Shown: piece by piece, positions 1-6,698 of the stretch
Numbering within the stretch: the first letter of the stretch is position 1
How the letters are laid out: every line of letters starts with the position of its first letter
Assembly (NCBI GenBank): GCA_964541375.1
Contig: CAZIPT010000058.1
Span: forward strand, 1 to 15,103
Direction: 5' to 3'
Origin: JBAXEO01 sp964541375
Lineage (GTDB): Bacteria; Actinomycetota; Coriobacteriia; Anaerosomatales; JAAXUF01
Length of the DNA stretch: 15,103 nt
The notes under the pieces: model-generated
What the model was told of the DNA's origin: nothing
Databases searched by the model: none
Seen by the model: only the letters and a program-made list of their open reading frames with translations
Translations under genes and position numbers: made by a program

Positions 1-1274
1 AGCATGCTGAACACCATGAACAGAGAGCCCGCGGCGCCGCCCCCAACACACAGCCACGCAAGGACGTTGTACCTGGCGGAGTTCACGGCATTGCCGATCA
101 ATCCGCGGTCGTTGACCAGTCGAAGGGCGAAGAACGCAGTAATCGGCATCAGAACGCCGTTCATGACCTGCGAAACGAAGATGACGGGAATCAACGGGAT
201 GTTCGGGATGAGGATGATTCCGGCGCCCATGATGATCATGCCGGTGTAGATGGCGTGGAACTGAGGGGCCTCTTTGGTGCTCCGCGAAACGCCGCTCTCC
301 CAGCCCATCCCTTCCGAGATGGTGTATGCAGTCGACAGCGGGAGAATCGAGGCGGCGAACAGCGACGCGTTGGCCAAGCCGATGGCGAACAAGAGACCGG
401 CGTACTTGCCTGCGAACGGGATGAGCGCCTTGGCGGCCTCGGCCGCGCTCGTTACCTGGATCCCCTGCTGGTGCAAGGTGGCGGCGCAGGCGAAAGTGAT
501 GAAGGCCGCAACGGTCACGGCCATGATACAGCCGACGATCGTGTCTAGCGTCGCCAGCTTGATGTCCTTGGGCTTGATGCCCTTCTCGACGACAGAAGAC
601 TGCTGATAGAACTGCATCCACGGCGCGATGGTGGTGCCGATGATTCCGACGAGCGTGATCCAGTAGGCGGTCGGCTGACCCTTCAGCGGCGGTGCGAGAG
701 TGTCCTTGAGCGCCAGCGCCCAGTCGGGCTTCGCGGCGAATCCCGAGAAGATGTAGCTGATGTAGACGACGGTCGCGAGGAGGAAGACCTTCTCGACCGT
801 CTTGTAGTTTGCGCGGGCGACCAGAATCCACACTACGAATGCGGCTATAGGCACAGAGACGTACTTGCTGATGCCGAATATCTGGAGTGCCTCCGCCCAG
901 CCGGCGAACTCGGCGAGCGTGTTTGCGAAGTTCACGATAAGGAGCGCGATCATCAGGTAGAACGTCACGCGGATTCCCCAGCGCTCGCGGATCAGGTCGG
1001 CGAATCCTTTGCCCGTGTAGACCCCGAGCCGAGAGGCCATCTCCTGCACCACACAGAGCGCAATGGTTATGGGGACGAGTGACCACAAGAGCGTGTAGCC
1101 GAAGCTCGCGCCTGAGATCGAGTACGTGGTTATGCCGCCAGCGTCGTTATCGACGTTGGCCGTGATGATGCCCGGGCCTATCACGGCCAGCAGCATCATG
1201 AGCCGAGCCCAGGTCATCCTGCCGCCGGGGGCCAGCACCACGCTGTCCGTCGGCTTGTGGTTCTTGTCGGGCAT
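1..1274 (-). CDS. NRAMP-related Mg2+ transporter (NRMT-like), C-terminus cut by the window edge
   Basis: This is a polytopic membrane protein of the SLC11/NRAMP fold; 424 codons are visible and no stop is reached at base 1. The ATG at 1274 follows the mgtE stop by 7 bp and has a GGAAG ribosome site about 10 nt upstream. The first helix reads IGPGIITANVDNDAGG, so the classical metal-site motif DPGN is replaced by D44-A-G-G47. The sixth helix reads GTTIAPWMQFY, so classical MPH becomes A217-P-W219. Loss of the Asn and of the soft Met ligand, with the Asp kept, is what is known for the NRMT clade (NRAMP-related magnesium transporters, characterised from Eggerthella lenta), which moves Mg2+ and Mn2+ and excludes Ca2+. 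Co-transcription with mgtE behind an M-box riboswitch supports Mg2+ import. The family is certain; the substrate is inferred from the motifs and context. A classical Mn2+/Fe2+ NRAMP is unlikely with this site. Confidence 0.9.
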   Translation of the reverse strand, partial: MPDKNHKPTDSVVLAPGGRMTWARLMMLLAVIGPGIITANVDNDAGGITTYSISGASFGYTLLWSLVPITIALCVVQEMASRLGVYTGKGFADLIRERWGIRVTFYLMIALLIVNFANTLAEFAGWAEALQIFGISKYVSVPIAAFVVWILVARANYKTVEKVFLLATVVYISYIFSGFAAKPDWALALKDTLAPPLKGQPTAYWITLVGIIGTTIAPWMQFYQQSSVVEKGIKPKDIKLATLDTIVGCIMAVTVAAFITFACAATLHQQGIQVTSAAEAAKALIPFAGKYAGLLFAIGLANASLFAASILPLSTAYTISEGMGWESGVSRSTKEAPQFHAIYTGMIIMGAGIILIPNIPLIPVIFVSQVMNGVLMPITAFFALRLVNDRGLIGNAVNSARYNVLAWLCVGGGAAGSLFMVFSM

Positions 1275-1281
1275 CGCCGGC

Positions 1282-3087
1282 CTACTTCCCAAGAGCAGCG
1301 GGCAGGGCCACCGCGAGTGTCATGTACAGTCCCACGCCGAATGTCTTCATCACGGCATCGGCCAGGCTCGCCGAGGCGCGCCAGCCGCCGTCCTTACGAC
1401 GAAGTAGTGGAAGCAGCAGTGCCCCGACGACGGTGAGGCAGAGCACGCTCAGCGCGATGGCGGCACCAGTCGCAAGGGAGACGACGACGTCCTCCTTCAG
1501 CACCTGGAGAAGCGCGATCGCCACGAGGCCGCTGATGATGCCGAGAGCCGCCCCAACTCCGAGGTCGATGGCGACTCGGCGCCAGAGCGGCGGACGCTCG
1601 TCGTCCGGCCCGCTCTCGATGAGCGCGGCAAGGGAGTGCGCGGTCACCTCGTCGGCAAGCTGCAGCACGAGCGGGACGAACAGGGCCGCGACGACAAACG
1701 TCGAGGGGAAGCGCCAGAACTCGTGGAGAATCGCCCCGGCGGCGATGCCCAGAACGATCCATGCCGAGAGCCAGCTCATCGAACTGCCCAGCCAGCCGCG
1801 CACGGCCGCGAAGTCGGTTGGCGATTGTCCGGTAGCCAACGCCAGGTCCTCGTCGGCCTCCTCCTCGAGAACGTCGAGCGCGTCGTCGACGGTGACCATG
1901 CCCAGCAGGCAGCCGTGCTCGTCGACGACGGGCACGGCGAGGAGGTCGTACTTGCTCATCTGCTCGGCGACGTCTTCCTGGTCGTCGTCCACGTGGGCGA
2001 CGAAGAGATCCTGCGTCGCGATCTCGCTGACCAGAGTGTCGGGGGACGCGACGAGCAGATCGCGGAGAGAGACTACTCCGGACAGCAGGCAGCCTTCTGC
2101 AACGACGTATACGTAGTAGATGCTCTCGTGTTCCGAGGCCTCGGAACGAAGGTATTCGATGACTTGCTGGACCGTCATGTCCTCAGTGACCGTCGTGATC
2201 TCAGGCGTCATGATGCCGCCGGCGGTCTTCTCCTTGTAGCCGAGAAGTGACCGAATCGCTCCTGACTCCTTGACTCCCATGAGGCGAAGCAGCGTCTCGG
2301 CCTTGTCATAAGGCAAGTCGGCAATGACGTCGGCGGCATCGTCCGGATCCATCTGTGCCAGCACGTCGGACGCCTGGCGCTCCGACAGGTCGTCGATGAC
2401 GTCGGCCTGCAGGTCGTCCTCAAGTTCAGAGATGGTGTCGGCGGCGTTGACCGGATCCAGGTGTTCGAACACCTTTGCCCGCTGGTTTGGAGAAAGCTGC
2501 TCGAGGATGTCTGCGACGTCCGCCGGATGGAGCTCGTCGAGCCGCTTATGGGTGACCGACAGTTGCACGCGCGACAGGTTGCGGTCGAGGAGGTCCATGT
2601 AGTTCCACGCGATTATGTTCTCGGGCATAGTCTGTCCGAACACGCCGAGGACGCTGGTCACAGCACGCTCGAGTCCTGGCGAGATTCCGCGAACCAGACC
2701 GCGAATGCCCACCTCGGCACCGAGAAGTCGCAGCTGGTGACGCGACTCCGACAACTTGAGGTCGTTGACGCGGACTACCTTCATGCCCTGGGTGTCGACT
2801 ATCTGCTTGTTGAGCAGGTCTCGGTGGAGCAGGACCTCATCGGGCTGGAGGTAGCTGAACCGAAGGTCGGGACGCGCCGCATTCAGCGTGACCTGTTCGA
2901 GATCGAGTGAGCTGACGTACTTGCGCCAGGACAGCATGAACGGCGTCTTGTCGGGCCCTCTGAACGCCAATGAGGTGACTCGTGGGAAGACCTCGCCGGT
3001 TGCGATGGCCACGTCGCTGATGGTGCCGATCTCCGTGCCCGTAGCGTCCACCACGGGCTTCCCAAGCATCTTCGACAGGTAGATCAT
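1282..3087 (-). CDS. mgtE: MgtE-family magnesium channel with N-terminal PRC-barrel region
   Basis: A 601-residue protein. Residues 1-70 form a PRC-barrel domain (LGKPVVDATGTEIGTISDVA) and about 85-135 look like a second, more diverged one. MgtE_N helical repeats span about 182-275 (LHPADVADILEQLSP, QMDPDDAADVIADLP). A CBS pair spans about 290-410, starting at the GGIMTPEITTV motif. A membrane domain of about five helices spans about 430-600. In the MgtE family the cytosolic N and CBS domains bind Mg2+ and close the pore when Mg2+ is plentiful. D577 lies where the family's pore aspartate is expected (SLADAVMKTFG). The usual glycine/asparagine-rich segment in the second helix is replaced here by LVLQLADEVTAHS (474-486), so the pore is divergent. 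The ATG at 3087 is chosen because GAGGAGGG lies 8 nt upstream; the frame stays open 101 codons further, but that stretch is riboswitch leader. It is the first gene of the operon with the NRAMP-type transporter. A role as a PRC/CBS regulator of its partner cannot be excluded. Confidence 0.88.
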   Translation of the reverse strand: MIYLSKMLGKPVVDATGTEIGTISDVAIATGEVFPRVTSLAFRGPDKTPFMLSWRKYVSSLDLEQVTLNAARPDLRFSYLQPDEVLLHRDLLNKQIVDTQGMKVVRVNDLKLSESRHQLRLLGAEVGIRGLVRGISPGLERAVTSVLGVFGQTMPENIIAWNYMDLLDRNLSRVQLSVTHKRLDELHPADVADILEQLSPNQRAKVFEHLDPVNAADTISELEDDLQADVIDDLSERQASDVLAQMDPDDAADVIADLPYDKAETLLRLMGVKESGAIRSLLGYKEKTAGGIMTPEITTVTEDMTVQQVIEYLRSEASEHESIYYVYVVAEGCLLSGVVSLRDLLVASPDTLVSEIATQDLFVAHVDDDQEDVAEQMSKYDLLAVPVVDEHGCLLGMVTVDDALDVLEEEADEDLALATGQSPTDFAAVRGWLGSSMSWLSAWIVLGIAAGAILHEFWRFPSTFVVAALFVPLVLQLADEVTAHSLAALIESGPDDERPPLWRRVAIDLGVGAALGIISGLVAIALLQVLKEDVVVSLATGAAIALSVLCLTVVGALLLPLLRRKDGGWRASASLADAVMKTFGVGLYMTLAVALPAALGK

Positions 3088-3095
3088 GTCGCGCT

Positions 3096-3206
3096 CCCTC
3101 CTCGACGAATTCAGCCGCAGCGCGTAGCGGACGGAATCCACATGGATCGTTTCTGGCGTGAGTCCCCCCCCGGACCCGCCGACGATTCGTCGAGGTGCGA
3201 GGAGGG
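3096..3206 (-). promoter_or_regulatory. mgtE ribosome binding site with possible anti-Shine-Dalgarno element
   Basis: The ribosome site GAGGAGGG (minus strand, 3103-3096) sits 8 nt before the mgtE ATG and fixes the start. About 100 nt upstream in the same transcript, CCCTCCTCG (minus strand, 3206-3198) is a perfect 9-base complement of CGAGGAGGG at 3104-3096. Next to it, CGACGAAT (minus strand) complements ATTCGTCG just upstream of the ribosome site. Pairing would hide the ribosome site, giving a possible translational control layer below the riboswitch. The complementarity is seen directly; the function is inferred. Confidence 0.4.
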
Positions 3207-3263
3207 CTACGGACTGTGAGGTTTCACAAAGGGCCTTGTCTTCCGGCTTCAGGACGGACGGCA

Positions 3264-3297
3264 CAAGAAGGCCCCTGCGTCCGAGAGGACCAGGGGC
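3264..3297 (-). terminator. Leader terminator hairpin downstream of the M-box
   Basis: On the minus strand the RNA would read GCCCCTG-GTCC-TCTC-GGAC-G-CAGGGGC. That is an 11-bp stem with one bulged base and a four-base loop (3297-3271), followed by CTTCTTGTG, a moderate U-rich tail. It lies between the M-box and the mgtE start, where an expression-platform terminator is expected. The distance from the aptamer (about 140 nt) is long and I could not assign a convincing antiterminator strand, so direct coupling to the aptamer is inferred. Confidence 0.55.
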
Positions 3298-3439
3298 AGC
3301 GGTCGCGCGCGTGAGCACGCTCGCCGAGACGCACTCGTGGCGCGCGCCGGCAGTGTTCGCTGCTCTCATCCCTGGTCGTGGATTTGGCACTGTCCGACGT
3401 AGGGCGCGCGGCGCGTGGTGTCGCCGACGCAGCGGGAGT

Positions 3440-3570
3440 ACCCGCCTCTATCATCCCAGCCACCTTAGCCTTCGCCTTAAGCCGGCGAGGGCTGTTCTAC
3501 CCATTGGCGTCTCTCGACATTTCCGGGCAGTGGCCTGTGTTCGAACAGGAGCCGCACCGTAACGGACGGA
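3440..3570 (-). promoter_or_regulatory. M-box (ykoK leader) Mg2+ riboswitch
   Basis: Read on the minus strand, the hallmark blocks of the M-box aptamer occur in order. CGTTACGGTGCGGCTCCTGT comes first (3564-3545; consensus GTTAGGTGAGGCTCCT). GAACACAGGCCACTGCCC follows (3542-3525), then GTCGAGAGACGCCAATGGGT (3518-3499). After that come ACAGCC, a CGCC-GGCTTAA-GGCG hairpin and GGTGGCTGGGATGATAGAGG. The TGCCC/GGGTA, GTC-GAGA-GAC and CAGCC/GGCTG pairings all form. Known M-boxes fold on Mg2+ and switch off Mg2+ transporter genes, mostly of the MgtE class, which is the gene found here. The outer ends are approximate because I could not pair P1 with certainty; a GCGGG-TACT-CCCGC hairpin (3445-3432) borders the 3' side. 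Confidence 0.93.
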
Positions 3571-3623
3571 GCGTACTTCCTCGAGCTGTCAATGCCAGGG
3601 CGGCGGACCGCCCGAGCTTTGAC

Positions 3624-3652
3624 ATTGTATTCCTGCGGGTAGGTTGAGGCAA
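3624..3652 (-). promoter_or_regulatory. Putative sigma-70-type promoter of the Mg2+ operon
   Basis: On the minus strand, TTGCCT (3652-3647) and TACAAT (3629-3624) are separated by exactly 17 bp, matching 4/6 and 5/6 of the -35 and -10 consensus. The expected start near 3617 lies about 50 nt upstream of the conserved riboswitch core, as required for a leader carrying the M-box. The leader to the mgtE ATG would be about 530 nt. The call rests on sequence match and position only. Confidence 0.6.
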
Positions 3653-3725
3653 ACGGAGCGTAGACTCCGAGCCGGGAGGTGGCCGATCTGCTGGCGCGCC
3701 AACACCGGGATATGCAGGAAACGCG

Positions 3726-3746
3726 TGGTATTCGGGGAAAATACCA
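3726..3746. repeat. Palindrome TGGTATT-N7-AATACCA, possible operator
   Basis: A perfect 7-bp inverted repeat with a 7-bp spacer (CGGGGAA) lies in the divergent gap. It is about 75 bp upstream of the -35 of the Mg2+ operon promoter and about 50 bp before the small plus-strand ORF. It is AT-richer than its surroundings. It could be a regulator site or a small RNA hairpin. I do not recognise it as a known box. Confidence 0.3.
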
Positions 3747-3793
3747 TCCACTACTGCGCAGAGTCACCGTTTCGAAGCGGAGGTTGATCGATC

Positions 3794-3979
3794 ATGGGTG
3801 AGGCTCACAGCATCGAGATCGGCTTCGACAACGCCGGATGGGCCGCCGTCGAGAGCGAAGCAACGCGGCTGGGCATCGAACCTGCGCAGCTCATCAGCCG
3901 TGCGACCCACGCATGGCTTTCCGAGACCACTGAGACTCCAGCGCTGGTCGGCCGGCGGCACCCTGGTTCTGTCCAGTAA
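3794..3979 (+). CDS. Small hypothetical protein, ribbon-helix-helix-like
   Basis: A 61-residue ORF with a GGAGG ribosome site 10 nt before its ATG. The pattern is a short strand (HSIEIGF), a helix (AGWAAVESEATRLG), a turn (IEP) and a second helix (AQLISRATHAWLSE), followed by a polar tail. This resembles a ribbon-helix-helix DNA-binding fold or the antitoxin half of a small module, but no toxin partner is adjacent. It is divergent from the Mg2+ operon and convergent with the HAD phosphatase, so it stands alone. The good ribosome site and amphipathic pattern favour a real gene; its function is unknown. Confidence 0.5.
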   Translation: MGEAHSIEIGFDNAGWAAVESEATRLGIEPAQLISRATHAWLSETTETPALVGRRHPGSVQ

Positions 3980-3990
3980 CCGACCGCCAG

Positions 3991-4007
3991 CGGCCCGACG
4001 CGGGCCG
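3991..4007. terminator. GC hairpin between convergent genes
   Basis: CGGCCC-GACGC-GGGCCG forms a perfect 6-bp stem with a five-base loop in the 42-bp gap between the small plus-strand ORF and the minus-strand HAD gene. A second small stem (GGGGC-CTTCA-GCCCC) overlaps the HAD stop codon. Neither has a T-run, so termination from either side is only a suggestion from the position. Confidence 0.3.
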
Positions 4008-4021
4008 TGAACGCGGGGCCT

Positions 4022-4915
4022 TCAGCCCCGGGCCGTGAGCCAGGCGCGCGCGAACTCCGCCCACCCGTTGCCGCGCTGCCCCGCGAGTCGCACCACGCGG
4101 TCGTCGGGCTTCTCGGCGAGCGCTTGCACGACGCTTGCGCTCTCGAAAGCGTTGTCGACCAGCGCCATGATCGCGACGCCGTCGGCCATCGCCAGGTCGG
4201 TCACTGAGTCGCCGATCGCCGCGGCCTGACTTGCCGAGAGACCCCGCGAGGCGAGGTCGAGCGCGATCGCCTGCGTCTTGCTGACGCCTCGCGGCACGAG
4301 GTGATAGGCGTGTACGAGCTCGAGGCACGCCAGACCGTGCGTCGGCGGATGCACGCGGCCGTTGTCGAGCAGCGACACCGGCAGTTCGAGCGCGTCGAGG
4401 ACGTCCTGCGCCTCGCCGGCATCGAGACAGCCGCGCAGCAGGTGCGAGGCTTCCCGGTCGCGGTGCCACGGCGTGTGGTACTCGACCCTCCCCGGGAATG
4501 CGGACCGCAGCGCCTCTAGCGCGCCCGAGTCGCGAATGCGCTCGTAGGGGGTAGCATCGTCGCCGAGAAGGTGCGCCGGCCACTCCCCGGTGTTGTAGAT
4601 CACACGCCGGCCCGGGCCGGCGCCACGTACGAGCACCGACCCCACCTCGCCGATGAAGTCGGTCCAGCCCAGGAGTCGGACGACCTCGGTGAGTTGCAGT
4701 CGGGTCCGTCCGGAGACCGGCACCACGGAGAGCCCCGCGCGGTTGAGCGCGACGATCGACTCGATCGTGGTCGTGGAGGGGGCGCCGCGGGAGTCGGCGA
4801 CCACCGAGCCGCCGCGGGCGAGAAGCGTGCCGTCGAGGTCGGTGTAGAGCACTTCGACGCGAGAAAGTGCGTCAAGCGCTGCGGGATTCTCGGCGAGGAG
4901 CTGCGGTCTGTCCAT
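4022..4915 (-). CDS. HAD-superfamily phosphatase, Cof/IIB type
   Basis: A 297-residue cytosolic protein. It carries the full HAD motif set: motif I DLDGT with nucleophile D26 and acid D28, motif II S68-G-R70, motif III lysine K213 (SKTQAI), and motif IV GDSVTD with D236 and D240. The large insert between motifs II and III is the C2-type cap of the Cof/IIB class, which dephosphorylates sugar phosphates and similar small substrates. SPP/MPGP-like activity (sucrose- or mannosyl-3-phosphoglycerate phosphatase) is possible, but the substrate cannot be read from the sequence. The ATG at 4915 puts motif I near the N-terminus as is usual, though its ribosome site is poor. A GTG at 4969, with AAGG about 10 nt upstream, would add 18 residues. 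It is transcribed alone and is divergent from the GNAT gene. Confidence 0.88.
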   Translation of the reverse strand: MDRPQLLAENPAALDALSRVEVLYTDLDGTLLARGGSVVADSRGAPSTTTIESIVALNRAGLSVVPVSGRTRLQLTEVVRLLGWTDFIGEVGSVLVRGAGPGRRVIYNTGEWPAHLLGDDATPYERIRDSGALEALRSAFPGRVEYHTPWHRDREASHLLRGCLDAGEAQDVLDALELPVSLLDNGRVHPPTHGLACLELVHAYHLVPRGVSKTQAIALDLASRGLSASQAAAIGDSVTDLAMADGVAIMALVDNAFESASVVQALAEKPDDRVVRLAGQRGNGWAEFARAWLTARG

Positions 4916-5007
4916 GAGGCGATGATACCGCTGATGAGGGCAGGTGGGGCCGTGGCGCAATCGTGCCACCGACGGGGCGCCTTCTCGCGCACTCGGTCGC
5001 GTCGCGG

Positions 5008-5036
5008 TATAAAGAGTGTGGTTCGAAACCGAACCC
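5008..5036 (+). promoter_or_regulatory. Possible -10 element and leader hairpin of the GNAT/ABC run
   Basis: TATAAA at 5008-5013 is the best -10 candidate in the 146-bp divergent gap, but no -35 match is present at 16-18 bp. Just downstream, GGTTCG-AAAC-CGAACC (5020-5035) forms a perfect 6-bp hairpin that would sit at the very start of the transcript. No known riboswitch motif was recognised here. Confidence 0.35.
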
Positions 5037-5061
5037 CCACCGACGAGGAGCCTTCAAGAGC

Positions 5062-5664
5062 ATGAACGACGCCTTTGAGTTGCCATTTCCGCAGTACCGC
5101 TGCCCAACGTGCGGCAAGGACCTGCCGCTCGGTGAAGCGCGCATGACCGTCACTTGTGCTGCGCACACGCAGGCCGAGGCGGTCGAGTTCGAGGTGCGCA
5201 AGGCCACCGACGCGGACCGCGCTGAGATCGAGCTGCTCTGCGAGCGCGCGTTGGGCGAGACCGACGTCGACGTCTTCGGCCGCACCTTCGACGTGCTCTC
5301 GGGCCTCAATCTCGTGGCTGTCGCCGACGGCGCGGTGGCGGGGCTGCTCTCTCTGGCGATCGTCAGCGGCGAAGCAAGCGTTGTGCTCCTCAGCGTCTAC
5401 CCGGACTTCCAGGGCAAGGGCGTCGGCGGTGCGTTGCTCGTCGCCGCGGACGCGCTTGCCGCCAAGCGCGGGCTGAGCTTCCTTCGAGCGGCTGTCACAA
5501 ACGACGACGTTCCGCAGATCTACTTCTACCAGCGCCACGGCTTCGCGATCTACGACGTGGCGGTGGGCGAAGTCGCCGACCGCTTCGGCAGCGCGACGCC
5601 GGGCTTCTCGGGAATCCCCGTCCGCGATGAGATCCGCCTCAGGCGGGCCATCTGCGGCCAGTAG
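5062..5664 (+). CDS. GNAT acetyltransferase with N-terminal zinc ribbon
   Basis: A 200-residue protein. Residues 14-35 carry CPTCG and CAAH (C14, C17, C32, H35), a probable small zinc-binding site. A GNAT N-acetyltransferase domain fills about 43-185. Its acetyl-CoA pyrophosphate loop is Q117-G-K-G-V-G-G123 after strand VVLLSVYP, and IYFYQRHGFAIYDV is the typical late GNAT element. It would transfer an acetyl group from acetyl-CoA to an amine; the acceptor cannot be predicted. The ATG at 5062 has GAGGAG 11 nt upstream. The stop is 26 bp before the substrate-binding protein gene on the same strand, so co-transcription with the ABC importer is likely. An open frame extends 33 codons upstream, but that part overlaps the likely promoter. 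Confidence 0.88.
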   Translation: MNDAFELPFPQYRCPTCGKDLPLGEARMTVTCAAHTQAEAVEFEVRKATDADRAEIELLCERALGETDVDVFGRTFDVLSGLNLVAVADGAVAGLLSLAIVSGEASVVLLSVYPDFQGKGVGGALLVAADALAAKRGLSFLRAAVTNDDVPQIYFYQRHGFAIYDVAVGEVADRFGSATPGFSGIPVRDEIRLRRAICGQ

Positions 5665-5690
5665 CCTCCATCCACGAAAGGATTGGCACC

Positions 5691-6686
5691 ATGACCCGCT
5701 TGACCCGCGTCATCGCACTCGCCCTCGCGGTCGCCCTCGCGGCGGTCGCTCTGTCAGCCGCGGGGTGCGCATCTGCCAGCAAGCCAGCAGCGCCCACCGA
5801 GAAGCCCGCAGCCCTGCGGATCGGCACGCTTCCCACCGAGGATTCGCTGCCACTGTGGGTCGCCGAGCAGCGCGGATACTTCGCGACGCAGGGTCTCGCC
5901 GACGTGCAGATCGTCTCCTTCCAGTCCGCGCAGGAGAGAGACGCAGCGTTTGCGTCGGGCGCCATCGATGCGTTCATGGGCGACATCATCGCGGCGGCCA
6001 ACCTGCAGGCCGGTGGCAAGCCGACCAGTATCGCAACGATCATGCTCGGCGCCGATCAGAGCCAGGGCCGCTTCGGGGTCGCCGCCGCGCCGAAGTCGGG
6101 CGTGAAGTCGCTCACCGAGTTGGCCAACGTGCCGGTCGGTACTTCGTCGGCGACGATCCAGGAGTACGTGCTCGACGGCTTGATGTCCGAGGCCGGCGTT
6201 GCCACCTCGAGCGTGAAGGTCGAAGAGGTCAAGAAGGTGCCCGTGCGTTTCGAACTGCTGATGGCCGGCAAGCTCAAGGCCGCCGCGCTTCCTGAGCCGT
6301 TCCTCTCGCTGGCCGAGCAGGGCGGCGCGCCGCTGGTCGCGTCGGACACATCGGCGACAGCGAACCTCTCGCAGACCGTGCTGGTCTTCTCGGACAAGTA
6401 CCTGGAGAAGCCCGGCGGGGCTGCGGCAGCCAAGGCCGCGCTTGGCGCCTGGGACCTCGCGGTCAACGACATCAACAAGGATCCGCAATCGGTGCTGCCG
6501 CTGCTTGTGGAGAAGGCCAAGCTGCCCGAATCACTGAAGACGACCTACAAGGTCAACACGTACCCGACCGCCCAGCTGCCCACCAAGCCGCAGGTCGAGG
6601 CGGTCCTGACATGGATGCGAGACAAGGGCTACCTCAAGGGCGACGTCACGTATGCAGATCTCGTCTCCGACAAGATCTCGCAGTAG
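5691..6686 (+). CDS. ABC transporter substrate-binding lipoprotein, NitT/TauT (NMT1/THI5-like) family
   Basis: A 331-residue exported lipoprotein. It has a basic start (MTRLTR), a hydrophobic run, and a lipobox-like SAAGC with C26 as the lipidated cysteine. The mature part opens with LRIGTLPTEDSLPLWVAEQRGYF, the usual start of periplasmic-binding fold proteins for NitT/TauT systems, and continues with FMGDIIAAANLQAGG and an NMT1-like core. Known ligands of the family include nitrate, taurine, alkanesulfonates, bicarbonate and pyrimidine precursors of thiamine. Nothing here fixes the ligand, and no thiamine or other riboswitch was seen upstream. AAAGGA lies 8 nt before the ATG. The ATPase gene follows 12 bp after the stop. 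Confidence 0.9.
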   Translation: MTRLTRVIALALAVALAAVALSAAGCASASKPAAPTEKPAALRIGTLPTEDSLPLWVAEQRGYFATQGLADVQIVSFQSAQERDAAFASGAIDAFMGDIIAAANLQAGGKPTSIATIMLGADQSQGRFGVAAAPKSGVKSLTELANVPVGTSSATIQEYVLDGLMSEAGVATSSVKVEEVKKVPVRFELLMAGKLKAAALPEPFLSLAEQGGAPLVASDTSATANLSQTVLVFSDKYLEKPGGAAAAKAALGAWDLAVNDINKDPQSVLPLLVEKAKLPESLKTTYKVNTYPTAQLPTKPQVEAVLTWMRDKGYLKGDVTYADLVSDKISQ

Positions 6687-6698
6687 CCGACGCGTCTC

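Noticed and set aside
1322..2910. Several plus-strand open frames of 92-264 codons opposite mgtE
   Set aside because: Low-complexity Ser/Arg/Thr-rich translations typical of GC-rich antisense frames; the minus strand has clear PRC, MgtE_N and CBS domains.
3088..3390. A 101-codon upstream extension of mgtE
   Set aside because: The strong GAGGAGGG site fixes the ATG at 3087, the extension has no domain-like sequence, and it overlaps the leader terminator.
5015..5037. GTGGTTCGAAACC, resembling a tRNA T-arm
   Set aside because: No acceptor, D or anticodon arms surround it. It is simply a GGTTCG/CGAACC hairpin in the GNAT leader.
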